Assembly (NCBI RefSeq): GCF_900142005.1
Contig: NZ_FQZL01000019.1
Coordinates: 1 to 64,000, forward strand
DNA length: 64,000 nt
Origin: Dethiosulfatibacter aminovorans DSM 17477
GTDB lineage: Bacteria; Bacillota; Clostridia; Tissierellales; Dethiosulfatibacteraceae
Reading direction: 5' to 3'
The number at the start of each line of letters is the position of its first letter. Positions within the stretch are counted from its first letter, which is position 1. Below the pieces are notes generated by a model. That model did no database searches. It had not been told where the DNA came from and was given only the letters and a program-made list of their open reading frames with translations. This document shows positions 26,156 through 34,464 of the stretch, piece after piece. The position numbers were made by a program, and so were the translations under genes.

Positions 26156-27117
26156 AGATAGTTGGGATTATCAATGGTTACTTGAAGGATTATTTGACGC
26201 ATATCCGTCAGATCAGGTGTTTTGTAGAAAATAACTTCGATGGATTTGAAATTGAATATTATGTTTTTTGCAATAACCCGAAAGGACAGATTGAGATTCC
26301 TTCAAAAGCTGGTATTTCATGGAAAGGTTTGGAAAACACCACAGGTTACTTGCCTGAAGAGTTTCTTGATGCTGTTGTAGAGGAGTTTGGCAATAATATC
26401 CCCGATGTGGTTTTGTTTCCGGGAACTGATGGGGGTAAGGAGCTGGCTGCAAGACTGGGCGTCAGGATTAATGGAACCAGTATATTGGGTGTAGAAAGTG
26501 TAAAGGTGCTGAAGGAAGGCATCTCTGCAGAGAAGCCGGTCTATTCGAGTAATCTTACCGGTGAATTTCTAATGAGGAAAGCGCCTTTTTGCATTTCAAT
26601 AAGTAAATCGACATCAACCGGAGAGGATTTACCAGGCTGTTGCTTGACTGCTCAAGAACAAGAAATAAAAAAAGAACCTGATATAGCAAAGTACGAATGG
26701 ATTGAAGAGGTTGAGATATCAGAAAAAGTACAGAAATATGACTTGTCGAATTCCAATAAGATACTTGTATTCGGCAAGGGTGTAGGAAGCAGGGAAAGTA
26801 TTGAGAAGTTTACTGAAACTGCAGAAAATCTGGGCTTTGACATAGGTGTCAGCAGACCGGTTGCAATGAATGCATGGGTTGGAATGGAAAAGCTTGTTGG
26901 TGTATCCGGCACAGTCTGCAAACCTGATGTCTGCATTGCGTCAGGAGTATCTGGTGCAGCTGCATTTTCTACAGGAATTGATAAGAGTGGATTTATTGTA
27001 GCAATCAACAAGGATGAGAATGCAGCTATCTTCAAGAAATCAGATATAGGTATAGTAATGGATTATGAAAAAGTACTCGAGGAAATTTTCAAACTTATAG
27101 ACTCGGATAAAGATTGA
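26152..27117 (+). CDS. etfA: Electron transfer flavoprotein, alpha subunit
   Basis: This 321-residue EtfA homologue has its C-terminal FAD-binding domain clearly visible: GKGVGSRESIEKF near residue 208, SRPVAMNAWVGMEKLVGVSG near 238, CIASGVSGAAAFSTG and IVAINKDENAAIFKKSDIGIV. The N-terminal half is the divergent non-catalytic domain. It lacks the N-terminal ferredoxin-like extension seen in some bifurcating lactate-dehydrogenase Etfs, so contact with ferredoxin, if any, must be direct or through another protein. The ATG overlaps etfB. A second FAD-linked dehydrogenase gene follows, so two flavoproteins flank one Etf pair. Confidence 0.88.
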   Translation: MKIVGIINGYLKDYLTHIRQIRCFVENNFDGFEIEYYVFCNNPKGQIEIPSKAGISWKGLENTTGYLPEEFLDAVVEEFGNNIPDVVLFPGTDGGKELAARLGVRINGTSILGVESVKVLKEGISAEKPVYSSNLTGEFLMRKAPFCISISKSTSTGEDLPGCCLTAQEQEIKKEPDIAKYEWIEEVEISEKVQKYDLSNSNKILVFGKGVGSRESIEKFTETAENLGFDIGVSRPVAMNAWVGMEKLVGVSGTVCKPDVCIASGVSGAAAFSTGIDKSGFIVAINKDENAAIFKKSDIGIVMDYEKVLEEIFKLIDSDKD

Positions 27118-27135
27118 ATTTAAGGATGTTTTTTT

Positions 27136-28518
27136 ATGTATGAGAATTCTATTGAAAAATATAGCAGCACTTATGATGATTACTTAACCGATGAATCAAA
27201 ATTTTCTGGTTCATTTGAAAGCATATCGTTTCCGAAAGATATTGATGAGATGAAGTACATACTGATGGAAATGAAAAAAAACAAGGTTCCTGTAACCATA
27301 CAGGGAAGTATGACTGGAATATGCGGCGGGTCCGTACCTGTAAAAGGTCATGCTATGAATATGAGTAGGTTTTCAGGTATTAGCGGTGTTGAAAAGGTGG
27401 ATGGTACTCATCGGGTCAGGGTTAAATGTGGAACGGTTCTTGATGAATTGAAGAGTGAACTTTCAAGAAATGATCTTTTTTGGCCTCCGGAGCCAACGGA
27501 GACTTTAGCCACGGTTGGTGGAGTTCTGGCTACATCTGCCAAGGGTATAAGTCATTATCATTATGGCGATGTATCAAATTATGTAAGTGAATTAACTGTA
27601 CTCGACATCTCTGGTAACGTATCTGTTTTAACTGAAAGTGATTCTTCTTTTAGCGATTATTTTGGATCTGAAGGTATGTTTGGTTTAGTAGTTGAATGTG
27701 AATTGAAATTAATAAAAATCCCGAAGGAAACCTGGGGTATAGTATTTTTCTTCAATTATGAAAAACCACTCCTCAAGTGGTTGGATAACGTGAGAATGAT
27801 GGATTTAAAAGGAAAAGAGTCTTATGTTGTTGCAGTTGAATACATTGATGATATTTCACTTGAGCATATTTATGAAATGAAGGAAACATCATCAAGTTTA
27901 AAGGCTATTCCGGAAGTACCTGAAGGAACTAAGGGAATGGTATATGTAGAAATTCACGGAAATGATGAAGATTCGGTTCTGGAAATGGCAGAGGAATTAA
28001 TGGAGACGGCTGAAGAATATGGAAGTGATCCGTCTACTGCATGGGCTGTAAATGGACAGAAAGAAGTAGAAAAAATAAGAGTGATGAGGCACGCAGCACC
28101 TGAATCCATAAACAACTCAATAAGAACGGTCAGGGAAAAAAAGACAACAGGAAAACTTGCTACGGATATTATGTGGAAAGACAGGGGCGTTTCTGAAACT
28201 GTTGAATATTACAGGAAGTCGGCTTATGAAAGAGGATTGGAAATCAGTATTTTTGGACATGTGATGGATAATCATCTCCACGTAAATATACTGTATAAGG
28301 ATTATGCAGAGTATGAAACTGGAAAACAGATGCTGCTTAGATGGTCTGAAGATGCCTTCAGTGATAATGCTGATGTGTTTAATGAACATGGAATAGGAAA
28401 AATCAAAAAGGATATCTACATCAATTTAATTTCTAAGAATAAAAAAGATTTGCTGAAGCAAAGAAAGAACCTATATGACCCTGATGGTCTATGGAATCCG
28501 GGTAATGTTTTTGATTGA
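27136..28518 (+). CDS. GlcD/lactate-dehydrogenase-like FAD-linked oxidoreductase
   Basis: This 460-residue PCMH flavoprotein has the FAD domain VPVTIQGSMTGICGGSVPVKG near residue 51, ETLATVGGVLATSAKG near 119 and YFGSEGMFGLVVECELKL near 173. The C-terminal half has GHVMDNHLHVNI near 374, where glycolate and lactate dehydrogenases have GHxGDGNLH, and FNEHGIGKIK near 414. The missing GDG suggests altered substrate contacts. It lies 18 bases after etfA and should feed electrons from a hydroxy-acid-like substrate to Etf. It is only distantly similar to the AGPS-like enzyme upstream, so the two probably act on different intermediates. AAGGATG precedes the ATG. Confidence 0.82.
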   Translation: MYENSIEKYSSTYDDYLTDESKFSGSFESISFPKDIDEMKYILMEMKKNKVPVTIQGSMTGICGGSVPVKGHAMNMSRFSGISGVEKVDGTHRVRVKCGTVLDELKSELSRNDLFWPPEPTETLATVGGVLATSAKGISHYHYGDVSNYVSELTVLDISGNVSVLTESDSSFSDYFGSEGMFGLVVECELKLIKIPKETWGIVFFFNYEKPLLKWLDNVRMMDLKGKESYVVAVEYIDDISLEHIYEMKETSSSLKAIPEVPEGTKGMVYVEIHGNDEDSVLEMAEELMETAEEYGSDPSTAWAVNGQKEVEKIRVMRHAAPESINNSIRTVREKKTTGKLATDIMWKDRGVSETVEYYRKSAYERGLEISIFGHVMDNHLHVNILYKDYAEYETGKQMLLRWSEDAFSDNADVFNEHGIGKIKKDIYINLISKNKKDLLKQRKNLYDPDGLWNPGNVFD

Positions 28519-28564
28519 AGGCAAGACAAATACTAGATTGGATTGTGATTAAAGGAGACGTGAA

Positions 28565-29332
28565 GTGAGACCTTATATATTGATAACAAATGATGATGGG
28601 ATTTTATCTCCCGGTATTAAGGCTGCTGTTAGAGCGGTTAAGTCTGTTGCTGATATTTTAATTGTTGCCCCTCGGTTCCAACAGACTGGGATGGGAAGAT
28701 CCTTTCCAAGGAATGAAGATACGGGTATTATAGAAAAAATATGTCTTGATGCTAATCAAAGCATATATGGTTATGGAGTCCATGGTTCACCGGCTCAGGC
28801 CGTAGCCCATGGAATACTTGAACTTGCTTCCAGAAAGCCTGACCTGTGCATATCCGGAATCAACTATGGGGTTAATCTGGGAATATCATTGACATGCAGC
28901 GGGACTATAGGAGCTGCATATGAAGCATTCAGCCATGGAATAAAAACGATAGCCTTTTCATATGAAGTACCGCTGAATGAACAGAGGACTGAAAACTTCA
29001 TGGAAATTGACTGGACTATTGTTGAAAAGACCATTAAGAAAATCGTATTGGATGTATTGGAAAATGGATTTGCAGATGAAATCAGTATTTATAATGTAAA
29101 CATACCCAATAGTGTGGAGATGGATACGGAGATTAGAATGACAACCCAAAGCAGGTTTAGTCATTCCATATTCAAGGCTCCTGATCGCAAAAAATTCGAT
29201 GAAAGACTAATTCTTGAGACGGTACCGGATCCAATGGTTGAGTTTGCAGAAAAAGAAAGTGACATATATGCGATAGAACATGACAGGATAGTATCTGTAA
29301 CACCTTTGGGTTGGAAACAAAGTATTATTTGA
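28565..29332 (+). CDS. surE: SurE-family phosphatase
   Basis: This 255-residue protein has the SurE metal site TNDDG at residues 8-12, the loop VAPRFQQTGMGRS, SGINYGVNLGISLTCSGTIGAAYEA near 99 and IYNVNIPNS near 177. SurE enzymes are metal-dependent 5'/3'-nucleotidases and polyphosphatases with broad phosphomonoesterase activity. As the last gene of a catabolic operon it may dephosphorylate a pathway intermediate rather than serve its usual stationary-phase role. The start is GTG 28565 with AGGAGA seven bases upstream. The second promoter/leader module begins 36 bases after its stop. Confidence 0.82.
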   Translation: MRPYILITNDDGILSPGIKAAVRAVKSVADILIVAPRFQQTGMGRSFPRNEDTGIIEKICLDANQSIYGYGVHGSPAQAVAHGILELASRKPDLCISGINYGVNLGISLTCSGTIGAAYEAFSHGIKTIAFSYEVPLNEQRTENFMEIDWTIVEKTIKKIVLDVLENGFADEISIYNVNIPNSVEMDTEIRMTTQSRFSHSIFKAPDRKKFDERLILETVPDPMVEFAEKESDIYAIEHDRIVSVTPLGWKQSII

Positions 29333-29367
29333 AATGGATGTTTGTGACATGGCATTTGATTTAACTC

Positions 29368-29396
29368 TTGACATCGATGCAAACGTTTTATATAAT
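29368..29396 (+). promoter_or_regulatory. Consensus sigma-A promoter of the BCCT unit, with cre-like spacer
   Basis: TTGACA (29368-29373) and TATAAT (29391-29396) are 17 bases apart. The spacer includes TGCAAACGTTTTA, sharing the AAACGTT core at the same position as the promoter at 21404. Confidence 0.88.
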
Positions 29397-29402
29397 TATA
29401 GA

Positions 29403-29460
29403 TAGTTACTGGAGACGGAGATAAGTAACTTCCTTGGAGGAAGTCTGCTTATCTTTTTTT
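29403..29460 (+). promoter_or_regulatory. GlpP-type antiterminator/terminator leader, copy 2
   Basis: This is nearly identical to the leader at 21439. GTTACT (29405-29410) pairs with AGTAAC (29424-29429) around GGAGAC-GGAGAT. The overlapping AGATAAG (29419-29425) pairs with CTTATCT (29448-29454) and ends in a T-run. The only differences are a T-to-C change in the loop and one extra G at the tip of the terminator hairpin. Conservation of both pairings in two copies supports a shared antitermination mechanism. Confidence 0.87.
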
Positions 29461-29575
29461 ATTGTTTAAATGCATGCAAAACAATATTGGTAATATTGAA
29501 TAACCTACCGGAGGTAGCATAAGAAAAATAAGAATAATAACATTTAGATTATACAGGAAAATATAGGAGGAATTT

Positions 29576-31131
29576 ATGTTTAAACAAATTAGAGGGATAG
29601 CGTTTTGGCCTGCATTTGTATTGTTGACAGGAGCATTGATTTTTAACTTTCTAAGCCCGGATTCATTCATGAGTGCTGTTACAACAGCCAGCAATTGGAT
29701 GATAAGTCAGTTTGGATGGGCATTTAGCATGATAGGTATGGTAGCATTATTGGCGGTTGTAGTAGCTTATCTATCACCGTTGGGTAAGATTAAAATTGGT
29801 GGAGAGAAAGCCGAACCATTGATGTCTAAAGCAAATTGGTTTGCAATTACTCTATGTACAACTTTGGCGGCAGGTATAGTATTTTGGGGAACAGCTGAGC
29901 CTATGTATCATTTAGCTTATCCACCCTCATCATTGGGTATGGATCCATTTTCGCCTGAAGCTGCAAAGTATGCCATGGAAACCATGTATCTTCACTGGAC
30001 ATTTACACCCTATGCGTTTTATGCGCTGCCGACAATGCTTTTTGCTATTGCTTTCTATAACATGAAGAAGCCTTTCAGCATAGGTTCACAACTTGCACCT
30101 ATATCTGGCAAGGTTGAAGGAGACAAGTTTTATCAAATAGTTGATGCTATTTGCATGTTTTGTCTTGGTGCAGGAGCTGCAGCGGCTTTTGGAACTGCAG
30201 TACTTAACATGGCAGGGGCTTTGAATTCCATAGTAGGAATAGAAAGTAATCCAGCAACATGGTTTATACTTTCGGTAATTGTTGTTGTAACATTTGTAAT
30301 ATCTTCAAGTACCGGTTTAATGAAGGGTATTAAAATCTTATCAAACATAAACATGCAGATTTATTATGTTATTGTAGGATTTGTATTTATAGCAGGACCT
30401 ACAGCATACTTCCTGAACCTTGGAACGGAAGCCTTCGGAGGTTATCTTTCAGGATTCTTCGAAAAGAACCTTTTCACAGGAGCATCTTCAGGGGATATGT
30501 GGCCACAGTGGTGGACAACGTTCTACTGGGCAGTTTGGATGGCATGGGCTCCTGTTACAGCTTGCTTCCTTGGCAGGATAGCTTATGGACGTACAATAAG
30601 AGAACTTCTAAATATCAACTTTATCATGCCATCTTTGTTCAGTGGACTTTGGATGACAATATTCAGTGGAACTGCAGTTAATTTTCAAATGACCGGCAGG
30701 GTGATCTTGTAAATGTATTGGAAACCGTAGGACCCGAGGGTGTTGGTTATGCATTGCTGAGGGAACTCCCACTGTCAGGTTTGATAATACCGTTCTTTCT
30801 AGTTATTGTATTTATCACTGCAATTACAGCATTTGATTCGACTACAAATTCAATGAGCGGACTATCAATAAAGAATATTTCTGTTGAGAACCAGGAAGCG
30901 CCAACTTTTGCAAAAGTGATCTGGGGAGTATTGATAGGTGGAATAGCTTATATAATGATTAGTGCAACTGGTGGTGTTGCAGGTATAAAAACTTTGTCAA
31001 ACCTTGGTGGATTCCCAGCGATTCTACTTGAGCTTGGAGCAGCTATAAGTGTTTTTGTAATGGTTAAGGATGTTAAGAAGTATGAATACCAGGAAGACAC
31101 CATTGAAGAATTAAAAGATATAAGCCAGTAG
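29576..31131 (+). pseudogene. BCCT-family betaine/carnitine-type transporter, frameshifted
   Basis: Two adjacent frames together make one BCCT carrier of about 515 residues. The first (29576-30712, 378 residues) ends MTGRVIL at a stop. The second (from about 30692, in the -1 frame) continues QGDLVNVLETVGPEGVGYALL to 31131. Joining them restores the family pattern after SGTAVNFQMTG. A single missing base near 30692-30697, in the stretch ACCGGCAGGG, explains the break; no classical slippery heptamer is present. Motifs such as FWGTAEPMYHL and the TM8 stretch FYWAVWMAWAP show a substrate site with one of the usual three tryptophans replaced. It may be a true pseudogene or a sequencing error. It is the first gene behind the second GlpP-type leader. 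Confidence 0.85.
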
Positions 31132-31157
31132 AATTAACAATATTTGATTTGAAAAAT

Positions 31158-31190
31158 GATAGGTGGATATCTAATTTGCCTATCTTTTTA
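31158..31190 (+). terminator. Probable terminator after the BCCT gene
   Basis: GATAGG (31158-31163) and CCTATC (31179-31184) pair around a 15-base loop and are followed by TTTTTATT. The stem is short, so partial read-through into the gldA-like gene is possible. Confidence 0.5.
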
Positions 31191-31275
31191 TTATCGGTCG
31201 TGATGTTTCAACTGACCGTCAATCTGAAAGAATCAATGCACTTAAGACTTAAATCACTTTTTGGGGAGAAGAAAA

Positions 31276-32382
31276 ATGACAGGTAATATATCTAGAGGTT
31301 TTGGAAGTCCTGGAAAGTACATACAGGGACAAAATGAATTGAACAATCTATATAAATATACGGATCTTTATGGCAAGAACGTGTCGGTGATAATAGATGG
31401 TTTTTTGTTTAATGATATAAAAGCATTGCTTGGAAAAATATATCAAGATGATTCAAATGTAAACTACGTGAAATTTAGTGGAGAATGTTCAGTGAGGGAA
31501 ATAAACAGGTTCAAGTTAGAATCTGAAAAATTTAAATCTAATGTGATAGTGGGCATTGGTGGAGGTAAAACTCTAGATACTGCCAAGGCAGTATCAGGGG
31601 AACTTTCAATTCCTGTAATCATAGTTCCAACAGCTGCGTCGACAGATGCGCCTACCAGTGCATTAACCGTTATATATACTGATGAAGGAATACACAGTGA
31701 CTTCATTTGTCATAAGAAAAATCCTGACATAGTACTTGTAGATACAGCTATTATTTGCAGGGCACCTGTAAGGCTATTGGTGTCAGGTATGGGTGATGCG
31801 CTTGCAACATATTTTGAGGCATTGGCTAATGAGGCTTCGGATACTGAAAATTACGTTGGTGAAGGATATAGAAGAACAATGTTGGGAATGATGATAGCAA
31901 AACTATGCTATGAAACACTTATTGAAAAGGGATTACATGCAAAGATTGCAGCCGAAAATGGATGTTGCACTGAAGCTTTTGAGGATGTTGTTGAGGCAAA
32001 TATCCTCCTTAGTGGATTGGGATTTGAAAATACAGGATGTGCCGGTGCACATGGGATTCACACTGGGTTAACCGAACTTCCAGAAGCAAATTCATATTTT
32101 CATGGAGAAAAGGTTGCCTTTGGAACAATATGTCAGCTGGTACTTGAGAACAAGTCGCCAGAACTCATTGATGAAGTAATGGGCTTTTGCACAAGTGTGG
32201 GTTTGCCTGTAACTCTTGGTGAAATGGGTATTGAGGATAACGATGACACTATACGAATAATTGCCAAACATTCTGTGAAGGAAATATTGTCAGAACCTTT
32301 TACCATAACTGAAGAGTCTGTTTTCAATTCAATCAAAACGGCAAATGGTTTAGGAAAGATATACAGTAATAAGTGTCATTAA
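31276..32382 (+). CDS. gldA: Glycerol dehydrogenase-like iron-type alcohol dehydrogenase
   Basis: This 368-residue member of the group III metal-dependent alcohol dehydrogenases has the NAD motif VGIGGGKTLDTAKAV near residue 91 and PTAASTDAPTSALTVIY near 121. The metal-ligand aspartate and histidines lie in GMGDALATYFEA near 171, GAHGIHTGLTEL near 256 and FHGEKVAFGTICQL near 271. This fits glycerol dehydrogenase, oxidising glycerol to dihydroxyacetone with NAD+, or a close polyol/aldehyde variant. The start is ATG 31276 with GGGGAGAAG upstream rather than the in-frame TTG at 31261. It lies just downstream of the BCCT gene and probably completes the polyol side of the regulon. Confidence 0.85.
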   Translation: MTGNISRGFGSPGKYIQGQNELNNLYKYTDLYGKNVSVIIDGFLFNDIKALLGKIYQDDSNVNYVKFSGECSVREINRFKLESEKFKSNVIVGIGGGKTLDTAKAVSGELSIPVIIVPTAASTDAPTSALTVIYTDEGIHSDFICHKKNPDIVLVDTAIICRAPVRLLVSGMGDALATYFEALANEASDTENYVGEGYRRTMLGMMIAKLCYETLIEKGLHAKIAAENGCCTEAFEDVVEANILLSGLGFENTGCAGAHGIHTGLTELPEANSYFHGEKVAFGTICQLVLENKSPELIDEVMGFCTSVGLPVTLGEMGIEDNDDTIRIIAKHSVKEILSEPFTITEESVFNSIKTANGLGKIYSNKCH

Positions 32383-32410
32383 CTGAACAAATATGGTACT
32401 ACAAATGTTA

Positions 32411-32450
32411 AAATCCAGCAACGCGAGCTTTATCACGTTGCTGGATTTTT
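32411..32450. terminator. Bidirectional terminator after the gldA-like gene
   Basis: Perfect 13-base arms AAATCCAGCAACG / CGTTGCTGGATTT are followed by T-runs on both strands. It separates the rightward gldA-like gene from the leftward caiB-like operon. Confidence 0.85.
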
Positions 32451-32511
32451 TAGAACTATGGCTGGATTATTGTTGTACAACAATTTCTAATACAAAATAC
32501 AGATTTCCTTT

Positions 32512-32724
32512 TTAATAATAAATCTCGTCATTGTATCTCTTGGATTTTCTTGATATTGTTGCCTGGCTTACCTGAAGGATTTCCGCCGCCTTGTATGTGC
32601 TCTTGACCTTTTCCATGACCTTGGTGATAAGCTCTCTTTCCACAATCGCCTTGGCATCCCTAAGGGGCATTACCGTATCTATTTTTATCGTGATTTCTAT
32701 TTCGTTTTTCTCGATATCTTTCAT
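32512..32724 (-). CDS. Orphan TyrR-type helix-turn-helix protein
   Basis: This 70-residue protein consists almost only of the C-terminal DNA-binding domain normally attached to sigma-54 activators of the TyrR type: DAKAIVERELITKVMEKV, then the HTH STYKAAEILQVSQATISRKSKRY. There is no AAA+ or sensor domain upstream in any frame, so it is not simply the tail of a broken activator here. The start is ATG 32724, eight bases after GATGAGG; an in-frame ATG 18 bases earlier is less likely. It follows the BCCT gene of the sigma-54-controlled operon. It may bind the same enhancer sites as a full-length activator and so act as a competitor or accessory factor; that is inference. Confidence 0.75.
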   Translation of the reverse strand: MKDIEKNEIEITIKIDTVMPLRDAKAIVERELITKVMEKVKSTYKAAEILQVSQATISRKSKRYNDEIYY

Positions 32725-32780
32725 AAAATCAATCCTCATCATACAAGTTTCATTCCAAGTCGTTTTAATATCTATTTTAC

Positions 32781-34391
32781 TTATTTTGCTTCAGTTATTG
32801 CTACACCATCATCCAATTCCTTTATAGCAGTATGCTTGATAATATCTTCTCTTGACATATTGCTGAAATCAGAGAACATTTCTCTCAGGAAACCGTGGTA
32901 GATTATGACAAGTATTACCACAAGGGGCAGTCCCGTAGAGAGTACTATTGACTTGATTGTGCCTATGTCTGTTCCTATGAAGGATATCGCTATAGGTAGA
33001 GCTACGAGAACAAGACACCATACCAGCTTCAAGAATGGATTCGGCTCCTCAGTAGCCTTAAGCTTCTTGGAAACTGTTGACGACAGTGTGAATGATGCTG
33101 CATCAAGAGTCGTAGCAAGGAACAATACGATTACGAAAAGGTAGACCACCATGACTATCTTCGAAAGAGGAAGAGAATTTATTGTAGCAGTTGCAATCTG
33201 CTCGGCCTGGCCTGTAACCAGCATGTTTGGAATATCCAGTATTCCCTTGACTCTCAATGACTGCTGGTATCCGCCGATGATTCCAAAGAAGAGCAAGAGT
33301 CCCAAAGGTCCGCTTATGAGCATGTTTGCAATGACTTCCTTGATCTTTCTTCCCTCTGATATCTTTGCTACGAAAAGTCCGGTAAAAGGTCCGAAGGTAA
33401 GCCAGTATACAAGATAGAAGGCTGTCCATCCCTGGGGATATCCGGTCCTTGCAATTGGATCCGTCCAAAGACTCATCCTCATATATTCCTGTGACAGTAA
33501 CCCAACCGAATTAACCATTGAGTCTATAATGAATTGTGTAGGTCCAACTATGAATATGAAGCCTAGAAGGGTCATACAAAGGTAAACATTTGAGTCGCTT
33601 ATCCTCCTCATTCCCTTTTCAATTCCAACAAACGAACTTACAGAGTAAAGAAGTGCCACTCCAATAAGAACCATTGTAGTAAGTGTGAAAGTCTGATTTA
33701 TTCCCAAAAGATCGGCAAGGGCTGCAGATATTGTTGATGCCGAGGTACCTGCAGTAATACTTATAGAACCGACAGCTGCAAATATGAATATGAAGTCAAC
33801 TACCTTTCCGAACCATCCTCTTACTGCCTTTTCTCCAAGTGAATATTTGCAAAGTACGCTGAATCTAAGCTCGCTGTCTCCCTTGATATAATAGTGATAT
33901 GCAAATGGAAGAACAAATACGCATAGAAGCGCCCACGCCGAAGGACCCCAGTCAAAGAATGTATAGGCCATTGAAAGCTCGTAATTTACAGCTTCGCTTA
34001 CTGCAACTCCGTTAAGCTGCGGAGCTGCATTGAAATGCCATCCCCACTCCAGAAATGCCCAGTAGACAGTTCCCGCACCGTTGCCGCAAAAGAACATCAT
34101 TGCAACCCAGCTAAGTGTTGAATACTGAGGCTTGGAATTTCCAAGACGGATGTCTCCATATTTCGACAGAGCAATAACTACCAGAAAACCTACAACCAAA
34201 ACCGTGAATAATTGCATTGTTGAACCAAAGGTGTTAGTAAGCATACTTAGTACTGAATTGGCTGCAACCTTTCCCTGTTCGGGATACAAGGTGAGATATC
34301 CCACAATAAAGGCAATGAGCAATACACTGACACTCATCAGTAAGACTTCAAATCTATCATTTAGACCAGAATTTCTCTTGTTTTTATCCAT
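32781..34391 (-). CDS. BCCT-family transporter
   Basis: This 536-residue carrier of the betaine/carnitine/choline family has about 12 spans. The first-repeat glycine motif appears as GNGAGTVYWAFLEWGW, and the TM8 signature as FYLVYWLTFGPFTGLFVAKISEGR, where family members usually have FYWAWWISW-type sequence. Two of the three tryptophans that cage trimethylammonium groups in BetP and CaiT are thus replaced by Tyr and Phe, so the substrate may not be a classical betaine. The start chosen is ATG 34391, which has GGAGGAAG in front; an upstream in-frame ATG lacks a site. It shares the leftward operon with two CaiB-like CoA-transferases, which suggests uptake of the acid they activate. Confidence 0.87.
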   Translation of the reverse strand: MDKNKRNSGLNDRFEVLLMSVSVLLIAFIVGYLTLYPEQGKVAANSVLSMLTNTFGSTMQLFTVLVVGFLVVIALSKYGDIRLGNSKPQYSTLSWVAMMFFCGNGAGTVYWAFLEWGWHFNAAPQLNGVAVSEAVNYELSMAYTFFDWGPSAWALLCVFVLPFAYHYYIKGDSELRFSVLCKYSLGEKAVRGWFGKVVDFIFIFAAVGSISITAGTSASTISAALADLLGINQTFTLTTMVLIGVALLYSVSSFVGIEKGMRRISDSNVYLCMTLLGFIFIVGPTQFIIDSMVNSVGLLSQEYMRMSLWTDPIARTGYPQGWTAFYLVYWLTFGPFTGLFVAKISEGRKIKEVIANMLISGPLGLLLFFGIIGGYQQSLRVKGILDIPNMLVTGQAEQIATATINSLPLSKIVMVVYLFVIVLFLATTLDAASFTLSSTVSKKLKATEEPNPFLKLVWCLVLVALPIAISFIGTDIGTIKSIVLSTGLPLVVILVIIYHGFLREMFSDFSNMSREDIIKHTAIKELDDGVAITEAK

Positions 34392-34464
34392 TAATACTTC
34401 CTCCTGTAATGATTCCACACCTGACATGAATATACCATGCCAGGCAGGGAATGTAAATTTTTTA

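Noticed and set aside
23893..32382. Classical glp (glycerol uptake) operon
   Set aside because: GlpP, the leaders and a GldA-like enzyme are present, but no glpF or glpD is seen and the kinase is not a clear glycerol kinase.
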